Part shown: positions 27,402 through 36,203 of the stretch, piece by piece
Layout: each line of letters begins with the position of its first letter
Numbering within the stretch: position 1 is the first letter of the stretch
NCBI GenBank assembly: GCA_016867975.1
Contig: VGIC01000009.1
Location: 1-53,503, forward strand
DNA: 53,503 bases
Reading direction: 5' to 3'
Source: Betaproteobacteria bacterium
Lineage (GTDB): Bacteria > Pseudomonadota > Gammaproteobacteria > Burkholderiales > Methylophilaceae
Position numbers and translations under genes: made by a program
The notes under the pieces: generated by a model
Database searches by the model: none
What the model saw: only the letters and a program-made list of their open reading frames with translations
Told to the model about the DNA's origin: nothing

Positions 27402-27430
27402 TTGATTTTTTTACATCGGTATCATAAAAT
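27402..27430 (+). promoter_or_regulatory. Promoter of TonB-dependent receptor
   Basis: TTGATT (27402-27407) and TAAAAT (27425-27430) with a 17-bp spacer; the Fur-like box begins about six bases after the expected start site. Confidence 0.6.
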
Positions 27431-27442
27431 TTTATTGCAAAT

Positions 27443-27461
27443 AATAATAATTCTCATTTAT
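27443..27461 (+). promoter_or_regulatory. Fur box
   Basis: AATAATAATTCTCATTTAT matches 12 of 19 positions of the consensus GATAATGATAATCATTATC, with its AATNATTCTCATT core typical of Fur sites. Placed just downstream of the predicted start of transcription of an outer-membrane iron receptor gene. Confidence 0.7.
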
Positions 27462-27502
27462 AATTCGAGTAAATTAATCGTTAACATCATGAGGTAATTA
27501 GT

Positions 27503-29653
27503 GTGAAGCAAGTAATTGCAACATTTAAGTTAAATCAAATCAGTTTGGCATGTGCTTCTATTTTTATCTTTAACCACACTGCGATAGCTGAAGAGCTTGT
27601 GTTGCCACGTGTAGATGTGATCGGCGATGCGGTTAAATTGTCTCAATTGCCTAGTTCAGCCACAGTGATTAACCAAGAAGAGCTCGCGGCAAGTCATGTG
27701 TTGACCGTGAATGAGGCGTTGCGTAAAGCACCAGGTGTGGTGGTGCGAGATGAAGAGGGCTTGGGGATTCGGCCGAATATCGGTATACGTGGTCTCAATC
27801 CGACGCGTTCAACCAAAGTGTTATTGCTGGAAGATGGCATTCCTCTTACTTTTGCTCCTTATGGTGACAATGCGAGTTATTACTTTCCAAGCATAGACCG
27901 TTTCAGCAGTATTGAAGTGCTCAAAGGGGCTGAACAGATTAAATATGGACCGCAAACAGCAGATGGCGTCATCAACTTTATTACGCCTAATGCGCCAGAA
28001 AAGTTTGGTGGCTATATGAGTGTCACCGCGGGAAATCGTGATTACCTCAACACCAAAATCAATGTGGGCGGCCATGGCATGTTGCTGGACTATACGCATA
28101 AAGAGGGTGATGGGGCACGTGATAACACCCAATCAAACATCGAAGACTTGAATCTTAAACTCACTAAAGCGATTACTGACAGCCAAGCCATTACCGTTCG
28201 TGCTAACTGGTTTAGTGAAGACTCTCAAGTCAGTTATTCAGGGCTCACTCAGGCAGAGTACAACAATTTCGGCGGTGAATATAACCCGTTTAATCATGAC
28301 AGTTTCAAGGCAACACGCTATGGCGTTTCTGCGATACATGATTGGCAAATCAACAATAATGCTTTGTTGACCACTAATCTGTATTTCAGTTACTTTGATC
28401 GGGACTGGTGGCGTCAGCAAAGTAATAGTGCGCAAGCCATTAGTGGGGGAGCAATTAATAACGGAAGTTGCTCAACGTTTGCGACAAATCGATTAGCTGG
28501 CTTGGCTGTGGATGGGGATAGTTGTCTAGGTGTGCAGGGACGTCTGCGCACTTATGATACCTATGGTATAGAGCCACGCTTAACCGTGACGCACGCTTGG
28601 GGGCAGCTAGAGATTGGCGCAAAAGCGCATTTTGAAGAACAAAATCGCAAGCAGATAAATGGGGGAGCTCCTACTGCACGTAGTGGAACTTTAGAAGAGA
28701 ATAGTAAACGCGAAACAGATGCATATTCTGGGTTTATCAGTAACCGTTTTGACATAGGTCAGTTTTCGATCACGCCTGCAGTGCGCTATGAGCATATTGA
28801 AAATAAACGTAAGAATGGTATTACTCGTACTGTCTCAAGTGAAACTAAAGGTGAGTCTGCCTTGCATGAGTGGATCCCTGGTATTGGCTTTGCTTATAAC
28901 CCGAATGATCGTTTGACGGTATTTGTTGGGGTACATCGTGGTTTTGCCCCACCACGTGCTGAAGATTTGATTACAAATGCTGGAGGTTCAGTCGAAGTAG
29001 ATGCAGAAAAATCGACCAATTATGAACTTGGGTTTAGGGCTAAGCCAGTCAAAGGACTCAGTTTAGAGGCGACTGCGTTCTACAATGATTTCAGTAATCT
29101 AATTGCGGTTGGATCAATCGCAAGTAATGTCAATTTGTCTCAAGGCGAAGCAACCTTTTCCGGCTTGGAGCTTACTGGTCAGTATGAGTTTGATAACGGT
29201 GTATACAGTCGCTTAGCTTATACCTGGCTACCTGTGGCAGAGCAAGATACCCCTTTCAGACAAGTGAGCAATGGTGCGGCGGTTATTGCAGGGAGTGCAA
29301 AGGGCAATCGTCAGCCTTATGCGCCTAAAAATACGCTTACCGCGGCACTGGGCTACAAACTTGGCGCATGGAATGCGAGTGTAGAAGCGGTGCATGTAGG
29401 TAAGCAGTATTCAGACTTTGCTGAAACTGGTGATGTTCCGAATACAGCACTAGGGTTAACTGGTCAGTTTGGTGAAATCGCCAGTTACACCATTTACAAC
29501 GCGTCGCTCAATTATCAATATGAGCCTTATAAAACGACTTTCTTTGTAACGGGTAAAAATCTATTTGACAAAGAGTATATTACTGACAGAACACGTGGTA
29601 TTTTGACTGGGATGCCACGTCTAGTTCAGGTAGGTATGCGTTACGACTTTTAA
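27503..29653 (+). CDS. TonB-dependent outer-membrane receptor, FecA-like (iron)
   Basis: 716 residues from a GTG at 27503 with GAGG eight bases upstream. A signal peptide ends near HTAIA; the plug domain shows VNEALRKAPGVVVRDEEG, IGIRGLNPTRSTKVLLLEDG, YYFPSIDRFSSIEVLKGAEQ and GVINFITPNAP; the beta-barrel ends with the terminal aromatic QVGMRYDF. The IGIRG-NPTRS-K and pattern GxPLTFAPYGD suggest the FecA/ferric-chelate branch. No N-terminal signalling extension and no FecIR pair are present, so control is through the Fur box. The chelate it carries is unknown. It shares the TTAA at 29650-29653 with gluQ as opposing stop codons. Confidence 0.9.
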   Translation: MKQVIATFKLNQISLACASIFIFNHTAIAEELVLPRVDVIGDAVKLSQLPSSATVINQEELAASHVLTVNEALRKAPGVVVRDEEGLGIRPNIGIRGLNPTRSTKVLLLEDGIPLTFAPYGDNASYYFPSIDRFSSIEVLKGAEQIKYGPQTADGVINFITPNAPEKFGGYMSVTAGNRDYLNTKINVGGHGMLLDYTHKEGDGARDNTQSNIEDLNLKLTKAITDSQAITVRANWFSEDSQVSYSGLTQAEYNNFGGEYNPFNHDSFKATRYGVSAIHDWQINNNALLTTNLYFSYFDRDWWRQQSNSAQAISGGAINNGSCSTFATNRLAGLAVDGDSCLGVQGRLRTYDTYGIEPRLTVTHAWGQLEIGAKAHFEEQNRKQINGGAPTARSGTLEENSKRETDAYSGFISNRFDIGQFSITPAVRYEHIENKRKNGITRTVSSETKGESALHEWIPGIGFAYNPNDRLTVFVGVHRGFAPPRAEDLITNAGGSVEVDAEKSTNYELGFRAKPVKGLSLEATAFYNDFSNLIAVGSIASNVNLSQGEATFSGLELTGQYEFDNGVYSRLAYTWLPVAEQDTPFRQVSNGAAVIAGSAKGNRQPYAPKNTLTAALGYKLGAWNASVEAVHVGKQYSDFAETGDVPNTALGLTGQFGEIASYTIYNASLNYQYEPYKTTFFVTGKNLFDKEYITDRTRGILTGMPRLVQVGMRYDF

Positions 29654-30543
29654 TCGCTTAAATGTAGGCTGCGTGTCTTAGGTGCCTGAGATAGCTGCCA
29701 ATATGTAAAAGCCCAACGCCACACTTCACTGAGTGTGGCGTTTTTTATTTCAGCCGGTGGATTTTGCCCCAGAAAACTTAAGGCATGAAATAGCTGATAG
29801 TTGGCATTGGCTTCATCCAAGGCAGAGGCTAATGTCTGTTTGCTGAGTTTTTCACCAGCCGCATTGCTGGCAACCGGTACATGGGCATAATGCGGAGTCT
29901 GATAACCTAGACATTGTTGTAGATAGATTTGGCGCGGCGTGGAATCTAGCAAGTCTGCACCCCGTACAATATGCGTGACTTCCTGTTGGGCATCGTCTGC
30001 CACCACTGCAAGCTGGTAGGCAAACAAGCCATCAGCACGCTTTAAAATAAAATCTCCCACCTGCGTAGCAAGATATTGTGTGATTGTGCCCTGAATAGCA
30101 TCAGTAAAAGAGCATTCCCTGTTATCTGTTCTAATTCTCAACGCCATCGCGGCGTTTGATTTTAATGGGTGGTTCAAGCAGGTTCGTGGGTAAATCATGC
30201 CATCTATGCCAATTTGATGACTGCTGTCGGCGATTTCCTTACGGGTGCAGGTGCATGGGTAAATGAGTTGCTGCGCGTTGAGCTGTTTAAGCGCTGTGGC
30301 GTAAATGTCATTGCGCTGACTTTGATATACGACTGCACCATCCCATTCAAATCCAAAATCTTCCAGCTGATGCAGAATGGTATCAGCAGCCCCTTTTACC
30401 TCACGCGGCTTATCAACATCTTCCATGCGTACCAGCCATCGTCCTTGATGCTTCTTGGCCTCAAGGTAGCTGGCAACAGCCGCTACTAAAGAGCCAAAGT
30501 GGAGCGGACCGGTTGGAGAGGGGGCAAAGCGACCGGTGTACAT
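29650..30543 (-). CDS. gluQ: Glutamyl-Q tRNA(Asp) synthetase
   Basis: Attaches Glu to queuosine-34 of tRNA(Asp). 297 residues, equal to the catalytic half of GluRS and without an anticodon domain. GRFAPSPTGPLHFGSLVAA is the HIGH-type start, YPCTCTRKEIA with a later Tyr/Cys (YPRTCLNH) is the zinc site, and GEKLSKQTLASAL the KMSKS-like loop. A DUF3301 gene lies 12 bp upstream in the same direction. Confidence 0.94.
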   Translation of the reverse strand: MYTGRFAPSPTGPLHFGSLVAAVASYLEAKKHQGRWLVRMEDVDKPREVKGAADTILHQLEDFGFEWDGAVVYQSQRNDIYATALKQLNAQQLIYPCTCTRKEIADSSHQIGIDGMIYPRTCLNHPLKSNAAMALRIRTDNRECSFTDAIQGTITQYLATQVGDFILKRADGLFAYQLAVVADDAQQEVTHIVRGADLLDSTPRQIYLQQCLGYQTPHYAHVPVASNAAGEKLSKQTLASALDEANANYQLFHALSFLGQNPPAEIKNATLSEVWRWAFTYWQLSQAPKTRSLHLSD

Positions 30544-30555
30544 GGTGGATAACGC

Positions 30556-30870
30556 TTAGTGCTCTGGTTGAAGATAGGGAGGAATGTGCCAGCTTTCCAG
30601 CTGACCTCCCAATAACATCAGTTGGCAGTGCAGGCGGTCATTGCCGTTGGCGCTGACGTCAAATTCGTAAGTGCGTAAGAGATGCATGTGTCCACGGCGG
30701 TTGCGACCGAGCCATATGCGGTTGCAGGCGACGCTTTCGTCCAGTAATTGCAGATTAAGCCTGGACGCAAGTTCTCGCCCTAGAGTGATGGCACGTTCTC
30801 GTTTATCTAAGCTGTCGATCCAGAACCAGGATAATGCAAGCAGCACGGCTAATAATACGAATTCAGTCAA
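30556..30870 (-). CDS. DUF3301 family membrane-anchored protein
   Basis: 104 residues: one N-terminal membrane helix (FVLLAVLLALSWFWIDSL), then RERAITLGRELASRLNLQLLDESVA, RIWLGRNRRGHMHLLRTYEFDVSANG and QLMLLGGQLESWHIPPYL. This pattern is the DUF3301 family, function unknown. Probably cotranscribed with gluQ, which starts 12 bp downstream. Confidence 0.85.
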   Translation of the reverse strand: MTEFVLLAVLLALSWFWIDSLDKRERAITLGRELASRLNLQLLDESVACNRIWLGRNRRGHMHLLRTYEFDVSANGNDRLHCQLMLLGGQLESWHIPPYLQPEH

Positions 30871-30939
30871 TTCACAATCCGATCTCTTTGTAATAAATTT
30901 GTTTTCAGGTGTTATATTATGGCAAGACTTGATACATAA

Positions 30940-31169
30940 TCCTAGGACGTGCAGTTAAACGCTCAGTTTTTCTATAAGCCCTTATGGATATTCAACGTCT
31001 TTCTGTAACTCAACTCATCCAATGGGTGAATGCGCTTTCACCTCGATTACGTGGTTTTGGATGTCTGGCGCGCTACTTTTCGTTGCAGGGGTGACCATGC
31101 CACTTCATCGTGCCTGACCATACATCCCCAAACCGCATACTCAACGTGTTTTAACTGCGGATTCTAGGT
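30940..31169 (+). mobile_element. ~230-bp TIR element, copy 2, upstream of amtB
   Basis: Left TCCTAGGACGTGCAGTTAA (30940-30958) and right TTAACTGCGGATTCTAGG (31151-31168) are imperfect inverted repeats of the family at 5729-5963, and the interior aligns along its full length. A seemingly coding stretch (MDIQRLSVTQLIQWVNAL) is not kept in frame in copy 1, so I treat it as non-coding. The rest of the 30871-31509 gap holds the NtrC/sigma-54 region; no other gene is supported. Confidence 0.68.
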
Positions 31170-31179
31170 TTAAGCTGTA

Positions 31180-31226
31180 TGCACACCATTAGGGCGTCAC
31201 ACGTTTTTATGCACACATTTGGTGCG
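31180..31226 (+). promoter_or_regulatory. Tandem NtrC enhancer sites for amtB
   Basis: TGCACACATTTGGTGCG (31210-31226) fits the NtrC consensus TGCACC-N5-GGTGCA well. TGCACACCATTAGGGCG (31180-31196) is a weaker match. They are 30 bp apart, about three helical turns, as in paired NtrC enhancers, and lie about 250 bp before the -24/-12 promoter. Confidence 0.6.
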
Positions 31227-31456
31227 CTCTTGACTGGGTAGATTCCTTTTAACCCAGACTTTTCACTAGGACTCGGAGTGACAATGCCGAGCATCTTGAT
31301 GAATTTTTTGAGAAAACTTTTCGTTAATTTAGTGATTCTATTGACGAGAAGTTTGCTCAAAACAAGGCGAAAAATGAACAAGTTGGCGTTCAATGTAGAT
31401 AAAATTGTCTAATGGAAAATCTAGGTTAAAGTAACCGCCAAATAATAATCCAATGA

Positions 31457-31473
31457 TTGGCACATTGTTTGCT
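31457..31473 (+). promoter_or_regulatory. Sigma-54 promoter of amtB
   Basis: TTGGCACATTGTTTGCT: GG at -24 and GC at -12 separated by exactly 10 bp, matching YTGGCACGRNNNTTGCW at all but two positions. Expected start site near 31484, giving a 26-base leader before the ATG with GAGG at 31499. Confidence 0.8.
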
Positions 31474-31509
31474 TTCTCAATTATCGTAAAATTTTATTGA
31501 GGTGGCTAG

Positions 31510-32700
31510 ATGGAGTCTTTAATTACTGCAAATGATGTGTTAATTGTCTTGTTAGGGGCAGTGATGGTGCTTGCGATGCACGCAGGCTTTGCTTTTCTGG
31601 AAGTAGGCACGGTACGTAAAAAGAATCAGGTCAATGCATTAGTCAAAATCATGGTGGATTTTTCAGTCTCCACTATTGCTTATTTCTTTGTTGGTTACGG
31701 TGTCGCTTACGGTGTCCACTTCTTCAGTGGTGCAGAGGTTTTGGCAGCTAAGAATGGCTATGACTTGGTCAAATTTTTCTTCCTATTGACGTTTGCCGCT
31801 GCCATCCCTGCTATTGTCTCAGGCGGTATTGCGGAGCGTGCAAAATTTAACCCCCAGTTAGCTGCAACCTTTGTGCTCGTTGGCTTTGTTTACCCCTTCT
31901 TCGAGGGGATTGCTTGGAATAGCCATTATGGTATTCAGGATTGGCTGAGTGTCACGTTTGGGGCTAAGTTTCATGATTTTGCAGGTTCGGTTGTCGTGCA
32001 TGCTGTCGGAGGATGGATTGCTTTAGTTGCGGTTGTCTTACTAGGGGCTCGTAAAGGCCGTTATGGCAAAGATGGGCGCTTGCATGCATATCCACCATCC
32101 AATATTCCGTTCTTGGCTTTGGGGGCATGGATATTGACGGTGGGCTGGTTCGGTTTTAATGTGATGTCGGCACAAACCATACAAGGCATCTCTGGCTTAG
32201 TGGCAGTGAACTCGCTGATGGCCCTGGTAGGCGGCACGTTGGCAGCATTGTTAATGGGTAAGAACGACCCAGGTTTTGTACATAATGGTCCCTTAGCAGG
32301 TTTGGTGGCAGTATGCGCGGGTTCTGATGTGATGCACCCTCTGGGGGCATTGGCAACAGGTTTGGTTGCGGGAGTCCTGTTCGTATGGGCATTTAATTTG
32401 ACGCAAACTCGCTTAAAAATCGATGATGTGCTGGGTGTGTGGCCGCTTCACGGTTTATGTGGCGCTTGGGGCGGTATTGCCGCAGGCATCTTTGGTTGCA
32501 AAACTTTGGGTGGCCTAGGTGGTGTTAGCTTTGCATCCCAGTTAGTGGGGACGGCGATGGGCGTTGTGATCGCGCTTGCTGGCGGATACATTGTTTACGG
32601 TACGCTCAAAAAGCTCGTGGGAATTCGTCTTGGTGCAGAAGAAGAGTTCGATGGCGCCGATTTGAGTATTCATAAAATTGTTTCGACTACAGAAGATTAA
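31510..32700 (+). CDS. amtB: Ammonium transporter (Amt family)
   Basis: Inner-membrane ammonium channel of 396 residues, about 11 membrane segments, no obvious signal peptide. Family marks: HAGFAFLEVGTVRKKN, the first pore His in DFAGSVVVHAVGGWIALV, ALGAWILTVGWFGFN, and the second pore His in GVWPLHGLCGAWGGIAAG; the C-terminal tail is GIRLGAEEEFDGADLS. amtB is normally beside glnK, but none is here. Nitrogen control is shown by the sigma-54 promoter and NtrC-type sites. Its TAA is inside the first bases of a repeat element. Confidence 0.93.
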   Translation: MESLITANDVLIVLLGAVMVLAMHAGFAFLEVGTVRKKNQVNALVKIMVDFSVSTIAYFFVGYGVAYGVHFFSGAEVLAAKNGYDLVKFFFLLTFAAAIPAIVSGGIAERAKFNPQLAATFVLVGFVYPFFEGIAWNSHYGIQDWLSVTFGAKFHDFAGSVVVHAVGGWIALVAVVLLGARKGRYGKDGRLHAYPPSNIPFLALGAWILTVGWFGFNVMSAQTIQGISGLVAVNSLMALVGGTLAALLMGKNDPGFVHNGPLAGLVAVCAGSDVMHPLGALATGLVAGVLFVWAFNLTQTRLKIDDVLGVWPLHGLCGAWGGIAAGIFGCKTLGGLGGVSFASQLVGTAMGVVIALAGGYIVYGTLKKLVGIRLGAEEEFDGADLSIHKIVSTTED

Positions 32701-32906
32701 GAGTACTTCTAAGATGCAGGATTGGGATGCAGTATTTACCCGCACATGTCCGTGGAATATATGTGCCAAAGGCTCACACCCGCACGGGGCGTCCCCAACA
32801 TCGCTAGATGCTGAAGCATCAAGTCGGTTGTGACGGAACGCGTAAACCGAGAAAACCAACGCAGTGTTTCAGCGTAGGCTGACTCAATTTATAGAAGTTC
32901 CCTTAA
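32697..32906 (-). mobile_element. ~210-bp element with TTAAGrGnACTTCTA ends, copy 2
   Basis: TTAAGAGTACTTCTAAG at 32697 and, at the far end (32889-32906), the reverse complement of TTAAGGGAACTTCTATAA form terminal inverted repeats. Inside are the GATGCTTCAGCATC palindrome and the 57-bp core shared with 18382-18439. Inserted at the last codon of amtB, supplying its stop. No coding capacity; frames such as FRHNRLDASASS recur in both copies merely because the DNA repeats. The remainder of the gap to ispD (32907-33004) holds an inverted repeat near the promoter region. Confidence 0.68.
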
Positions 32907-32945
32907 CTGTTTAGTTCCACAATTAACCAGATATATCCGCAAGTC

Positions 32946-32967
32946 TTAACATGACGCACTATGTTAA
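32946..32967 (+). promoter_or_regulatory. Inverted repeat at possible ispD -10
   Basis: TTAACAT (32946-32952) and ATGTTAA (32961-32967), 8 bp apart, run into TAAAAT (32965-32970), a candidate -10, about 35 bp before ispD. No matching -35 was found; an operator is possible. Confidence 0.35.
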
Positions 32968-33004
32968 AATTTGGACATGATTTCAATATTATCCCAGACC
33001 TAAC

Positions 33005-33694
33005 ATGGCGCGTTTTCATGTCATCATCCCAGCCGCTGGCGTTGGTAGTCGCATGGCGAGTGCTATGCCTAAACAGTACTTGCCCTTATGCGGCAAGCCG
33101 ACCGTTTTGCATAGCATTCAAACTTTTTTTAGCTGTGAGCGTATTGCCAGTATTCATCTCGCGTTAAGTCCAGAAGATTATTTCTGGCGTGATTTACAGT
33201 TGGATGAAAACAGTCGCTTGCAGGTACATGACACTGGTGGTGATACTCGATCTGAAACGGTGCTGAATACTTTAGCAGCCATCCATGCGCAGACGGAGGA
33301 TGATGACTGGGTGCTCGTACATGATGCGGCGAGACCAGGTTTGACCCTTGGATTGTTGAACACTTTATTGGATGCCTTGGCGCAGGATACGGTCGGTGGC
33401 TTGCTGGCGTTGCCGCTGGCAGATACCTTGAAGCAGTCTAATGCCGACTCGCGTGTGCTAAGCACTATTCCCAGAGATGCACTATGGCAAGCGCAAACAC
33501 CGCAGATGTTTCGTTATGCTTTGTTAAAGGATGCATTACAGAGCTTTAGTGGCACCCCCACAGATGAAGCGCAGGCAGTTGAGGCGCTTGGCTTGCAGCC
33601 TAAGCTGGTGGCGGGGTCCTTGCGCAATATGAAAATCACTTACCCGCAGGATATCGCCTTAATGGAGATACTCATGCAAAAGGACATTTTATGA
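33005..33694 (+). CDS. ispD: 2-C-methyl-D-erythritol 4-phosphate cytidylyltransferase
   Basis: Third step of the MEP isoprenoid pathway. 229 residues; CTP-binding [20 protein letters not shown] with the catalytic Arg and Lys, [22 protein letters not shown] and the late [13 protein letters not shown] and [11 protein letters not shown]. The stop overlaps the ispF start (ATGA), so the two pathway enzymes are coupled. Confidence 0.96.
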   Translation: MARFHVIIPAAGVGSRMASAMPKQYLPLCGKPTVLHSIQTFFSCERIASIHLALSPEDYFWRDLQLDENSRLQVHDTGGDTRSETVLNTLAAIHAQTEDDDWVLVHDAARPGLTLGLLNTLLDALAQDTVGGLLALPLADTLKQSNADSRVLSTIPRDALWQAQTPQMFRYALLKDALQSFSGTPTDEAQAVEALGLQPKLVAGSLRNMKITYPQDIALMEILMQKDIL

Positions 33695-34182
33695 TTAGAG
33701 TTGGACATGGGTTTGATGTGCATGCCTTGGTCACGGGGCGTAAATGTATTATCGGAGGTGTGGAAATAGCGCATGACAAAGGTCTGGATGGGCACTCTGA
33801 TGCGGACGTGCTATTGCATGCCGTTTGCGATGCCTTGTTAGGGGCTGCCGCTTTGGGCGATATCGGCAAACATTTTCCGCCTAGTGATATGCGCTACAAA
33901 GGAATCGACTCACGCCAATTATTGCGTCATGTCGTGGGATTGTTGAAGCAAAAGGGGTATGACGTGGGCAATATTGATGCAACGGTGATTTGTGAGGCCC
34001 CAAAGCTTAGCCCGCTCACTGCTGCCATGTGCGGTAACATTGCCGCTGATTGCCAAATTCACGAGAATCAGGTCAATGTGAAGGCGACCACGACAGAGAA
34101 ACTGGGATTTACAGGTCGCGCAGAAGGAATTGCCGCTGAGGCAGTATGTACGATTGTGCAACATGCTAAATTTGCTATTTAA
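33691..34182 (+). CDS. ispF: 2-C-methyl-D-erythritol 2,4-cyclodiphosphate synthase
   Basis: Fifth step of the MEP pathway, a trimeric zinc enzyme. 163 residues with metal ligands Asp and His in [11 protein letters not shown] and the next His in [20 protein letters not shown] (quoted in part), [32 protein letters not shown]. Directly coupled to ispD. Confidence 0.96.
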   Translation: MIRVGHGFDVHALVTGRKCIIGGVEIAHDKGLDGHSDADVLLHAVCDALLGAAALGDIGKHFPPSDMRYKGIDSRQLLRHVVGLLKQKGYDVGNIDATVICEAPKLSPLTAAMCGNIAADCQIHENQVNVKATTTEKLGFTGRAEGIAAEAVCTIVQHAKFAI

Positions 34183-34236
34183 ATCCAGACTGGACTTTGG
34201 ACTTCCCCGACTTTAGTAGACTGAAGAGGGTGACCA

Positions 34237-34857
34237 TCAGGCTTTGAGTAGCACGATGACCGCGCCACTCCCACCATCTTGTTTGCGAGCCTCAGCGTAG
34301 GCAATCACTTCATCTTTTTGAATAAGCCAGCCACGCAGTTTGTTTTTAAGTACCGGCTCTCGATTGCGAGAGCCCAGCCCCTTGCCATGGACGATACGAA
34401 CGCAGCGAATACCTCTTTTTTTACAGTCGTGAATAAAAGTCGATACATATAGCCTGGCTTCATCGCTAATCAGCCCATGCAGGTCGATGGCGGCCTGTAC
34501 CACCCAATGTCCACGGCGAAGTTTGCTGAGAATGTCCGGTGAGTGGCCATCGCGTAGATAAAGCAGCTCTTCTCCGGTTTCGAGTTCATGTGTGGGAATG
34601 TAATGGTCGGAAAGAGAATCCGCTAACGCTTGTTGCTCATCAAGAATGAATTGTTTAGGGACAGGCTTGGGCTTTTTTTGAGGATGATGCAAGTGCGCAT
34701 GCTTGATTTCATCAGGTAGAGGACGTGCATCTTTAACCGCAACATGAAACAAATTCTCTTCAGTCGGGGACTTAACTTCAACCGGTGCTGGACTGGCTAT
34801 CGGTTTCTGTTTTATCTTTGATTTAACTTGCTTGATCTGTTCGCTGAGTGTTTTCAT
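34237..34857 (-). CDS. Smr-domain protein (SmrA/MutS2 C-terminal type)
   Basis: 206 residues. A basic, proline-rich N-terminus (EQIKQVKSKIKQKPIASPAP), an ILDEQQALADSLSDHYIP segment, and a C-terminal Smr domain with AAIDLHGLISDEAR (DLHG), IRCVRIVHGKGLGSRNREP (HGKG) and GGSGAVIVLLK. Smr domains are DNA or RNA endonucleases or nucleic-acid binders; E. coli SmrA/SmrB are the closest architecture. It is convergent with ispF and followed upstream by a repeat element and trxB. Confidence 0.9.
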   Translation of the reverse strand: MKTLSEQIKQVKSKIKQKPIASPAPVEVKSPTEENLFHVAVKDARPLPDEIKHAHLHHPQKKPKPVPKQFILDEQQALADSLSDHYIPTHELETGEELLYLRDGHSPDILSKLRRGHWVVQAAIDLHGLISDEARLYVSTFIHDCKKRGIRCVRIVHGKGLGSRNREPVLKNKLRGWLIQKDEVIAYAEARKQDGGSGAVIVLLKA

Positions 34858-34868
34858 CGCTAGATGTG

Positions 34869-35065
34869 CCTTTCCAGACCATTCAACCTAAAAACCGCAG
34901 TTGAAATAGCAAATTGGAAGCCAAGGCAAGCTGAGCAAGGCTTTACCCTCTCCCACAGGGAGAGGGAATTTACCCCCTTCTCCCCGCGGGAGAAGGGCTG
35001 GGGATGAGGGTTTGCAGTGATTTGTATTATTCTCAACTGCTTTCTCTAGGTTCAATCTGGAAAGG
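34869..35065. mobile_element. ~197-bp inverted-repeat element between smr and trxB
   Basis: Ends 34869-34904 and 35033-35065 are inverted: both start CCTTTCCAGA, go through TTCAACCTA or TTGAACCTA and end CAGTTGA. The inner part CCTAAAAACCGCAGTTGA resembles the TIR of the 5729-5963 family. The centre has two back-to-back stem-loops (CTCTCCC/GGGAGAG and CTTCTCCC/GGGAGAAG). TTATTCTCAACTG at its right side recurs, inverted and with one change, near 53108. Confidence 0.65.
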
Positions 35066-35076
35066 CCGAGATAGGT

Positions 35077-36039
<963 letters not shown>

Positions 36040-36154
36040 CTAAAATAGTGACACCCTGTGTCTGCCAATTGATGGGTGCAGACTCAACGAAAAGAGTATG
36101 GAAAAATCCTTGAATAATGGCAGTATTCTAATCGCTACGCACTTACTTTGATAC

Positions 36155-36163
36155 TGCTATAAT
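36155..36163 (+). promoter_or_regulatory. Extended -10 promoter of ftsK
   Basis: TGCTATAAT is a perfect extended -10; no clear -35 is seen, as expected for this class. It lies about 40 bp before the TTG start. Confidence 0.55.
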
Positions 36164-36203
36164 TAAAAACCGTTATTAAAAACAGCTAAAGGTTTTAATT
36201 ATC

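Noticed and set aside
31151-31393. 80-codon minus-strand frame upstream of amtB
   Set aside because: It overlaps the repeat end and both NtrC-like sites, has no RBS and no recognisable motif.
34921-35020. Adjacent G/C-rich inverted repeats that might be a CRISPR or tRNA fragment
   Set aside because: No regular spacing, no tRNA arms; they are stem-loops inside the 34869-35065 element.
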